A stretch of DNA of 5,190 bases from the NCBI GenBank assembly GCA_947460165.1, contig CANHKH010000270.1, forward strand, positions 1 to 5,190, read 5' to 3'. The stretch is from Comamonadaceae bacterium. Lineage in GTDB: Bacteria; Pseudomonadota; Gammaproteobacteria; Burkholderiales; Burkholderiaceae_C. The notes under the pieces are model-generated. The model made no database searches. It worked only from the letters and a program-made list of their open reading frames with translations, and was not told the origin of the DNA. This document shows positions 1-5,190 of this stretch, one piece after another (the first letter of the stretch is position 1; each line of letters opens with the position of its first letter). The position numbers and the translations under genes are program-made.

Positions 1-2
1 CG

Positions 3-62
3 GGGCAAGGGAAACAGAGCAAGGGTAAAAACCGCATCACCCTGACGCTTTTTGACCTGTAA
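3..62 (+). CDS. C-terminal end of an unrecognised protein (partial)
   Basis: An open frame enters from the left edge and ends at a TAA at 60-62. The visible residues are a basic, Gly/Lys/Gln-rich linker followed by NRITLTLFDL, which looks like a final beta strand. The family cannot be identified from 19 residues. The other two plus frames close earlier (stops at 26-28 and 43-45), which makes this frame the likeliest genuine gene end, on the same strand as the small membrane protein that follows about 85 bp later. No terminator hairpin is visible after it. Confidence 0.35.
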   Translation, partial: GQGKQSKGKNRITLTLFDL

Positions 63-147
63 GCAGATGTCACAAGTGTCGGACATAAAGACTGTGCCGC
101 AGCAGTATTTCAACTTGCTGACTAAACTGGGCCTCAGGAGTTTATTT

Positions 148-456
148 ATGTATTTGGTGGCGATTGCCTGGATGTATGTGGTGCTCATGATGAGCGTGGC
201 CGAGGCTGCCAGCCCAGCCGGCAGTTTGCTGGGCGCATTCACTACTTTTTTATTCTACGGCGCCTTGCCCTTGGGCATTGTGCTGTACATCATGGGCACC
301 CCTGGTCGCAAGCGCGCCAGGCGGGCGCAAGAGGCCGCCCAGGCGCAGAACGCGGCGGCCTCAGTCCAGCCAGATGCAAGCGGCCATGCGGCCCCCGGTG
401 TCGCCGGCGAGGGCGCCGGGCCTGCCGCTGACGCGCCTGTGCGAAAAGAAAGCTGA
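148..456 (+). CDS. small conserved-type membrane protein, function unknown
   Basis: A 102-aa protein. The frame is open from further upstream, but the ATG at 148 is chosen because AGGAG lies at 136-140 with a 7-nt spacer and because the hydrophobic region starts exactly there. Residues 2-20 and about 27-49 form two likely transmembrane helices separated by a short Ala/Ser/Pro-rich turn. A strongly basic stretch (GRKRARR, about 53-59) follows, so by the positive-inside rule both ends probably face the cytoplasm. The remaining tail is Ala/Gly/Pro-rich and probably disordered. It resembles small uncharacterised inner-membrane proteins that I recall from Burkholderiales, but no function is known to me. 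Its last 96 bp overlap the 3' end of pgeF on the other strand, so the tail sequence is constrained by the conserved end of PgeF. Confidence 0.75.
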   Translation: MYLVAIAWMYVVLMMSVAEAASPAGSLLGAFTTFLFYGALPLGIVLYIMGTPGRKRARRAQEAAQAQNAAASVQPDASGHAAPGVAGEGAGPAADAPVRKES

Positions 457-1206
457 CTGCGACACGGTGCACCAGGCGCGGCTGCCGTCGTTGCCAAAAA
501 TTCGGTGAATGCCCAGGCGCTGCAAACGCAAGCGGGCCAGTTGGGGCAAGTCGGCCAGGTACTTGCCATTGGGAGCCGGCTTGAAGCAAACATGCGCCTC
601 AGGCTGCGCGGCCACAAAGGCCAGTCGCACCTCCGCGCCCACCTCAAAAACCTCAGGGCCTATGCAAGGGCCCAGCCAGGCCAGGAGGCCCGCTGAAAGG
701 TCTTGGCCGCTCAGGCCCGTGGCCGCCTGCAGCTCGGCCCAGCCGGACTCCAGCACGCCACCAAAGCCCGGGCCGCCCTGCCCCGCCAAGCCCCGCCAGC
801 CCGCGTGCAAGGCCGCCACCACGGGCACGCGCTCGTGGGTCAGCAACACGGGCAGGCAGTCGGCCACCATGACGGTGCAAGCCAGGCCGCGCTGCTGTGT
901 GCATGCCCCATCGGCTTGCAGGTCCGCGCTGCCTGCGTTCACATGCACCACCTCCACCCCATGCACTTGGCGCAGGAACACAGGGCGCGCCGCCATGTGA
1001 GCGGCCAGGCTGGCGCGGTTGGCCGCGACGGCCGCCGGGTCGTCGCCCACATGCTCGCCCAGGTTCATGCTGCTGAACAGGCCTGTGGAGATGCCGCCCG
1101 AGCAGGTCGTCATGACGGCCCGCACGCTGGTTGGGGCCGGCCACTGCGGCACCAACCAATCGCTTGGCCCTGCTTGCTGCACCGAATGAACGGGCTTACT
1201 CGGCAT
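361..1206 (-). CDS. pgeF: PgeF/YfiH-type laccase-domain protein (peptidoglycan editing factor; purine nucleoside phosphorylase)
   Basis: A 281-aa protein of the multicopper-oxidase-like 'laccase domain' family (YfiH/YlmD/PgeF, formerly DUF152). Family members are described as zinc-dependent purine nucleoside phosphorylases/adenosine deaminases in the cytoplasm, and the E. coli member helps keep incorrect amino acids out of peptidoglycan precursors. Visible family motifs are LRQVHG with His82, the VADCLPVLL block with Cys117, and AALHAGWRGL with His134; these three residues match the family's metal/active-site His-Cys-His set. LGPCIGPEVFEVG (178-190) and the C-terminal FFSHRR...GRMAACIWL are also typical. 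The linker between FFSHRR and GRMA is somewhat long. The chosen ATG overlaps the last 11 bp of maiA and has no clear Shine-Dalgarno sequence, so translation is probably coupled to maiA. The extra N-terminal residues 1-17 are poorly conserved in such proteins, and the start could be elsewhere. Confidence 0.93.
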   Translation of the reverse strand: MPSKPVHSVQQAGPSDWLVPQWPAPTSVRAVMTTCSGGISTGLFSSMNLGEHVGDDPAAVAANRASLAAHMAARPVFLRQVHGVEVVHVNAGSADLQADGACTQQRGLACTVMVADCLPVLLTHERVPVVAALHAGWRGLAGQGGPGFGGVLESGWAELQAATGLSGQDLSAGLLAWLGPCIGPEVFEVGAEVRLAFVAAQPEAHVCFKPAPNGKYLADLPQLARLRLQRLGIHRIFGNDGSRAWCTVSQSAFFSHRRVSGRPGALAGDTGGRMAACIWLD

Positions 1207-1831
1207 CCGGGCAGCGGCTGGGATCGGCGGCTTGAAAGGCCTCCAGGCGCATGCACGCCTCAAAAATGGCCTGAATGCGGTCCAGCCCTTGGAAATCGAC
1301 TTCCAAGCGCTGCGCGTTGACCACCTGCGGCACCAAGCAGCAGTCGGCCAGGCTGGGGCTGTCGCCATGGCAAAAGGCGCCCGCAGGCGAGCGCTGCAGT
1401 TGGCGCTCCAGCGACAAGAAACCCTCGCGGCACCAGTGGCGGTACCAGTCGTTTTTGGCGTCCTCGCTGAGCTTGAGTTCGCGCACCAGGTACTTGAGCA
1501 CGCGCAGGTTGTTGAGCGGGTGAATGTCGCAGGCCACCGACTGGGCCAGCGCCCTCACCTGCGCGCGGCCCACGGGGTCTTGGGGCAACAAAGGCGGTGC
1601 GGGGTGGGTTTCATCGATGTACTCGATGATGGCCATGGACTGCGACAAGCAAGCCTCACCGTCTTGCAGCAGCGGCACAAAGCCATCGGCCGACAGCGCC
1701 GCGAACTCGGGCTTTTTATGATCGCCGCGCAGCAGGTGCACCGGCATGTAGGTGTAGGGCAAGCCTTTGAGCGCCAGCGCAATGCGCACGCGGTAAGAGG
1801 CGGAAGAGCGGAAAAAGTTGTAGAGCTTCAT
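1196..1831 (-). CDS. maiA: maleylacetoacetate isomerase / zeta-class glutathione S-transferase
   Basis: A 211-aa protein of normal length for the family. It is a cytoplasmic glutathione-dependent enzyme that isomerises maleylacetoacetate to fumarylacetoacetate in tyrosine/homogentisate (or gentisate-type) catabolism. The N-terminal thioredoxin-like domain begins KLYNFFRSSASYRVRIALALKGLP in pattern; the SSxSxRVRIAL motif (residues 9-19) is the zeta-class signature, with Ala where many members have Cys. The VP pair at 52-53 supplies the cis-proline, and QSMAIIEYIDE (64-74) is the glutathione gamma-Glu-binding helix. The helical C-terminal domain carries DIHPLNNLRVLKYL (102-115), which is very characteristic of maleylacetoacetate isomerases, and the S160-L-A-D163 N-capping box. 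The start is uncertain: ATG codons at 1831, 1834 and 1846 are in frame and none has a good Shine-Dalgarno. The 1831 start is preferred because homologues begin MKLYNFFRS. Other genes for the tyrosine pathway are not in view, so the exact substrate is inferred. Confidence 0.9.
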   Translation of the reverse strand: MKLYNFFRSSASYRVRIALALKGLPYTYMPVHLLRGDHKKPEFAALSADGFVPLLQDGEACLSQSMAIIEYIDETHPAPPLLPQDPVGRAQVRALAQSVACDIHPLNNLRVLKYLVRELKLSEDAKNDWYRHWCREGFLSLERQLQRSPAGAFCHGDSPSLADCCLVPQVVNAQRLEVDFQGLDRIQAIFEACMRLEAFQAADPSRCPDAE

Positions 1832-1933
1832 CATGCCGCGCAGCATAACGGAGCGTGGCGAGGCTGGTAAATATGCTGTTGAGAAACTGGCTTGGCGGCG
1901 ATTGCTTTGTTTTTAAGGGCATCGCCCCAGGCA

Positions 1934-1962
1934 TCCATTCGCCGGCAGGCCGGCTCTACAAG
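1934..1962. repeat. REP-like palindromic element
   Basis: In the 190-bp gap between dnaB and maiA, two GCCGGC hexamers (1941-1946 and 1949-1954) are separated by AG. They are flanked by CATTC on the left and TCTACAA on the right. This is very like the core and flank arrangement of REP (repetitive extragenic palindromic) elements known from Pseudomonas and other proteobacteria. The near-perfect palindrome could form a hairpin at the 3' end of the dnaB message and stabilise or shorten it, but there is no T-run, so it is not a standard intrinsic terminator. Copy number in the genome cannot be judged from one window. Confidence 0.6.
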
Positions 1963-2021
1963 GGGAGAGATGTGCGGGCAATGCGTTGCCACCGCCATTG
2001 ATTCGCCCCTTCTCGCCAGAC

Positions 2022-3419
<1,398 letters not shown>

Positions 3420-3467
3420 GGGCTTCCTGAATAAGCCCTCCATGGTAGCGCCCTCAGGGCCTTCAGA

Positions 3468-3531
3468 GGTGCACAAGGCTGTGGACAAGCGGTGGAGCAG
3501 CGCTGTAAAACAGGGCAATGGCGGTGGACAA
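3468..3531 (-). promoter_or_regulatory. cluster of three DnaA-box-like 9-mers upstream of dnaB
   Basis: On the minus strand, TTGTCCACC (3523-3531), TTGTCCACA (3480-3488) and TTGTGCACC (3468-3476) lie 49-112 bp before the dnaB start. Compared with the E. coli consensus TTATNCACA, the middle one has a single mismatch and the other two have two each. All three point the same way. Spacings are 43 bp and 12 bp, near whole helical turns. This suggests, but does not prove, DnaA binding at the dnaB promoter. TTGTCCAC also occurs by chance in G+C-rich genomes. Confidence 0.35.
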
Positions 3532-3589
3532 GTCAGCCGCGTGCGAGATTGATGAGGGTGCCAGCGCCTGGTGGCCGCAGCTTGCTCTT

Positions 3590-3755
3590 TCAGCGCCGCA
3601 GACTGGCTTGGCATGCGGCGTCGATGACCGCATCCGACAGGAAATACCCTTCGCGTTTTATATTCAGCAAAGATAAGCAAGGGGTCAAGGTCAGGCACGG
3701 GGCTCACGTGAGTTGTCCATTGCGGGCCGGCATTGATGACGGCACGACCTGGCAT
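3590..3755 (-). pseudogene. remnant of a DUF3368/PIN-type toxin gene
   Basis: The ATG at 3753-3755 overlaps the antitoxin stop by one base (TGATG), as is usual for toxin-antitoxin pairs. It is followed by MPGRAVINAGP, which resembles the N-terminus of DUF3368 PIN-domain ribonuclease toxins (pattern VINAxPLI, first beta strand with the first active-site region). After that the resemblance stops. In a different frame, about 70-90 bp later, the sequence reads KREGYFLSDAVIDAACQASLRR and ends at the TGA at 3590-3592. This resembles the C-terminal G(Y/F)xLSDAVxxAA helix of the same family. A full-length toxin would need about 150-160 codons; only about 55 codons' worth of DNA is present, and the two ends are out of frame. 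The central acidic residues needed for RNase activity are absent, so no active toxin is expected. The family assignment is from remembered patterns and would need a profile search. Confidence 0.55.
3649..3722 (-). other. unrelated segment inside the toxin remnant
   Basis: Between the two recognisable toxin ends lies DNA that fits neither. On the minus strand it contains the perfect 10-bp palindrome CTCACGTGAG (3703-3712), then GCCTGACCTTGACCCC-type sequence, then TTGACC (3683-3688) and TATAAA (3657-3662) separated by 20 bp. It may be a small insertion or the scar of a deletion/insertion event. The hexamer pair resembles a sigma-70 promoter but its spacer is too long to be convincing. No terminal inverted repeats or target-site duplication could be recognised. 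Confidence 0.3.
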
Positions 3756-4003
3756 CAGTCAAACTCATCGGTCAATTCATCGCCCTTGAAATCAACGACG
3801 GGCACCCCCGAGCGACTGGCAGCCAAAAGAAATTCAACACGACCCATGTCACACAGGCGCCCAGCTTTGCCTGAAGAAATGCGGCCCTGTTCAAAAAGTT
3901 TCAACGCCAAAAGAAAACGAACTTCATCCGGAAAATTGGCTGGCAACTCGGCTGCCGTGGGCAGCCCCTAGACCGGCAGTTCTATGGTCAGTGTTCTCAT
4001 CAT
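3755..4003 (-). pseudogene. UPF0175-family antitoxin gene with an in-frame amber stop
   Basis: From the tandem ATGs at 4001-4003 and 3998-4000 the frame reads MMRTLTIELPV, then TAG (3968-3970), then continues without a frame change through ELPANFPDEVRF to a normal end at 3755. The body LALKLFEQGRISSGKAGRLCDMGRVEFLLAASRSGVPVVDF matches the UPF0175 pattern (helix-turn-helix-like antitoxins, usually paired with DUF3368 PIN toxins). The N-terminal RTLTIELP is also what this family shows, and AAAGGG sits 5-8 nt before the ATGs, so this was probably the original start. Codon 12 is now amber. A shorter product of 63 aa could start at the TTG at 3944-3946 and keep the main helices, but that TTG has no recognisable Shine-Dalgarno. 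The downstream partner is degraded, so this is either a dead gene or an orphan antitoxin-like fragment. Confidence 0.65.
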
Positions 4004-4159
4004 GTGAGCCCTTTGAATGAACCAAGACTGTGCTTGTATCAATCTGACTACTTTGCCATTGATTGCGCCGAATCATTCAAGCCAGATGCAGCGGCTGGCA
4101 AGTTCAATGAACAAAAAATCAGTCACTGCGACCATTGTGACGCCAGTCGCGCACAGTCA

Positions 4160-4189
4160 TGAAAAAGCCGCCCTCAGGCGGCTTTTTCA
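4160..4189 (-). terminator. intrinsic terminator after rplI
   Basis: A perfect 13-bp inverted repeat with a 4-nt loop: arms 4160-4172 and 4177-4189, with a GCCGCC/GGCGGC core flanked by A5 on one side and T5 on the other. On the minus strand the hairpin is followed immediately by TTTTT, 17-46 nt after the rplI stop. The A/T symmetry makes it potentially bidirectional. It should end the priB-rpsR-rplI transcript before the antitoxin/dnaB region, which implies that downstream genes need their own promoter. Confidence 0.9.
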
Positions 4190-4205
4190 GGGTGCAGCCA
4201 AAAAC

Positions 4206-4658
4206 TTAAGCAGTCTCGCCCAGCACCGTGACCGTGATGTCCACCAACACGTCGGTGTGCAAAGCCACGCTGACCGGGTGGTCGCCGACGATCTTGATGG
4301 GGCCGTTGGGCATGCGGATTTGCGATTTGAGCACCGCAAAGCCGCCTTTGCTGAGTTCGCCCGCAATGTCGGCGTTGGTGACGGAGCCAAACAGGCGACC
4401 GTCCACACCGGCTTTTTGCGTCAGCTTGATGCTGGTGCCGCCCAGCTTGGCGCCTTGGGCTTGTGAATCGGCCAGCTTGGCGGCGGCGACTTTTTCAAGT
4501 TCGGCGCGTTTGACTTCAAACTCCTTGATCGCGGCTGCCGTGGCACGGCGGGCACGGCCCGAAGGGATCAAGAAGTTGCGGGCGTAACCGTCTTTGACCT
4601 TGACGACCTCGCCGAGGTTGCCGAGGTTGACGACTTTGTCGAGCAGAATAATTTGCAT
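4206..4658 (-). CDS. rplI: 50S ribosomal protein L9
   Basis: 150 aa, the standard length for bL9. The protein binds 23S rRNA near the base of the L1 stalk and extends away from the ribosome, helping frame maintenance. The N-terminal globular domain begins MQIILLDKVVNLGNLGEV and holds the signature GNLGEVVKVKDGYARNFLIPSG (13-34). Residues about 41-75 form the long Lys/Glu/Ala-rich connecting helix. The C-terminal rRNA-binding domain includes GRLFGSVT (87-94). The ATG follows AAGGAG by 8 nt, and that Shine-Dalgarno overlaps the rpsR stop codon (12-bp intergenic gap). It is the last gene of the cluster, with the strong terminator just after it. Confidence 0.98.
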   Translation of the reverse strand: MQIILLDKVVNLGNLGEVVKVKDGYARNFLIPSGRARRATAAAIKEFEVKRAELEKVAAAKLADSQAQGAKLGGTSIKLTQKAGVDGRLFGSVTNADIAGELSKGGFAVLKSQIRMPNGPIKIVGDHPVSVALHTDVLVDITVTVLGETA

Positions 4659-4670
4659 GGTCTCGGCTCC

Positions 4671-4955
4671 TTACAGGGTGCGGTGTTGGTCGCTGTACGG
4701 CACCATGGCCAAAAAGCGAGCGCGCTTGATGGCGGTGTTGAGCTGGCGCTGGAAGATGGCGCGCGTGCCGGTCAGGCGTGCGGGGATGATCTTGCCGTTC
4801 TCAGCGATGAAGTCGCGCAGCGTGTCCACGTCTTTGTAGTCGATTTCTTCGACGCCAGCGACGGTGAAGCGGCAAAAGCGCTTGCGCTTGAACAGCAGCG
4901 ATTGGGTGTTGCGCTTGGGGCGCTTGTCTTTGTTGAAACGTTTTGGTCCGGGCAT
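4671..4955 (-). CDS. rpsR: 30S ribosomal protein S18
   Basis: 94 aa. bS18 binds 16S rRNA as a partner of S6 on the platform of the small subunit. After a basic N-terminal tail, KRKRFCRF (23-30, Cys28), IDYKDVDTLRDFIAENGKIIPARLTGT (38-64) and QRQLNTAIKRARFLAMVPY (69-87) are unmistakable S18 signatures. The ATG at 4953-4955 is chosen because AAGGAG lies 6 nt upstream and MPGPKRF is a sensible S18 N-terminus; the frame is open further upstream but overlaps priB. The gene follows priB with a 10-bp gap and precedes rplI by 12 bp, and all three are presumably co-transcribed with rpsF (not in the window). Confidence 0.98.
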   Translation of the reverse strand: MPGPKRFNKDKRPKRNTQSLLFKRKRFCRFTVAGVEEIDYKDVDTLRDFIAENGKIIPARLTGTRAIFQRQLNTAIKRARFLAMVPYSDQHRTL

Positions 4956-4965
4956 GATGGACTCC

Positions 4966-5190
4966 TTAGAGAAGATTGAATTCTTGGATATGAAAAACGA
5001 TGCTTTTGCTGGTGCGTGCACTGGCCAAAAAACCACGGAACCTGAAGGCTTGGCTCAAATCGAGCCGACTGGCCTGCTCGGCCAAGGTGCCAAAGGTCAC
5101 CGCTTTGATCGAGAGCTTGACTTGCCGGGTGCTGCCTGACTCGGTTTGCTCGGATTCATGGTCGAGCACCAAGTTGGTGGCAGGAACTCC
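4966..5190 (-). CDS. priB: primosomal replication protein N, PriB (partial, N-terminus outside window)
   Basis: The last 74 codons of a small OB-fold single-stranded-DNA-binding protein that links PriA to DnaT/DnaB loading during replication restart. The frame is open to the right edge and reads GVPATNLVLDHESEQTE at its visible beginning. It is followed by QVKLSIKAVTFGTLAE, RFRGFLASARTSKSIVFHIQEF and the stop. The pattern 'GVPAxxxxLxHxSEQ...R.V...I.....G..A......G....GFLA..R.....VLHI..F' is that of PriB from betaproteobacteria. Its stop TAA forms part of the TAAGGAG Shine-Dalgarno of rpsR. The usual full length is about 95-105 residues, so roughly 25 are missing because of the window edge, not a mutation. 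Confidence 0.93.
   Translation of the reverse strand, partial: GVPATNLVLDHESEQTESGSTRQVKLSIKAVTFGTLAEQASRLDLSQAFRFRGFLASARTSKSIVFHIQEFNLL

Noticed and set aside
52..147. N-terminal extension of the small membrane protein to the upstream in-frame start
   Set aside because: The extension starts with a weak non-ATG codon inside the preceding gene end. The ATG at 148 has AGGAG at ideal spacing and begins directly with the membrane helix.
703..1870. Long plus-strand open frames opposite pgeF and maiA
   Set aside because: They are antisense shadows of two well-supported enzymes, with no convincing ribosome-binding sites or domain motifs.
1907..1932. GGGC-ATC-GCCC hairpin next to a T-run as a terminator for dnaB
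   Set aside because: The stem is only 4 bp, and on the dnaB strand it is followed by TTAAAAAC rather than a T-run. The T-run precedes the hairpin on the other strand.
3657..3688. TTGACC / TATAAA pair as a dnaB promoter
   Set aside because: The 20-bp spacer is outside the usual 16-18 bp range. It is kept only as a remark on the segment, not as a promoter call.
3492..3971. A 159-codon plus-strand open frame across the dnaB upstream region
   Set aside because: It runs antisense across the toxin remnant and antitoxin frame. The minus-strand reading gives recognisable family patterns and this one does not.
3996..4008. CTCA-N5-TGAG at the antitoxin start, similar to the CTCACGTGAG palindrome at 3703-3712, as a shared operator
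   Set aside because: Four-base arms are too short to distinguish from chance and the spacing differs between the two sites. The second site lies within the segment unrelated to the toxin gene.
4017..4466. Plus-strand open frame beginning upstream of the terminator and running into rplI
   Set aside because: It crosses the intrinsic terminator and then reads antisense to rplI; its start has no Shine-Dalgarno.

Overview
The window looks like chromosomal DNA from a betaproteobacterium, most likely Burkholderiales and close to the Comamonadaceae. The evidence is the high G+C, the priB-rpsR-rplI order of ribosomal and replication genes, dnaB downstream of them, and the sequence character of the PgeF, MaiA, PriB and DnaB proteins. 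The family-level placement is inference from recalled homologues, not from a search. Almost everything reads on the minus strand, so the biological order runs from right to left.

Right part (about 4160-5190, minus): the end of priB (primosomal replication protein N, cut by the window edge), then rpsR (ribosomal protein S18) and rplI (ribosomal protein L9). They are tightly packed, and each upstream stop codon is fused to the next Shine-Dalgarno sequence (TAAGGAG). A strong intrinsic terminator follows rplI.

Middle (about 3420-4160, minus): a segment separating rplI from dnaB. It holds what reads as a decayed type II toxin-antitoxin module. The first gene is a UPF0175-family antitoxin-like gene whose natural frame carries an amber stop at codon 12. 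Overlapping its stop by one base is the start of a DUF3368/PIN-type toxin, of which only a short N-terminal piece and a short C-terminal piece appear to remain around an unrelated segment of roughly 70-90 bp. Between this remnant and dnaB lie three 9-mers resembling DnaA boxes.

Left-centre (about 361-3419, minus): dnaB (replicative helicase, 465 aa, intact motifs, no intein), then a 190-bp gap with a REP-like GCCGGC palindrome, then maiA (zeta-class glutathione transferase, likely maleylacetoacetate isomerase), which overlaps pgeF (YfiH-type laccase-domain protein) by 11 bp. Left edge (plus strand): the last codons of an unrecognised gene, then a small two-helix membrane protein whose 3' end overlaps the 3' end of pgeF tail-to-tail by 96 bp.

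PriB and DnaB serve replication restart and fork unwinding, and S18 and L9 belong to the ribosome. MaiA acts in aromatic amino acid breakdown and PgeF in purine salvage or peptidoglycan quality control. No intact new system is evident. The most unusual part is the eroded toxin-antitoxin locus inside a normally compact replication/ribosomal gene cluster, and its effect on how dnaB is expressed and annotated.
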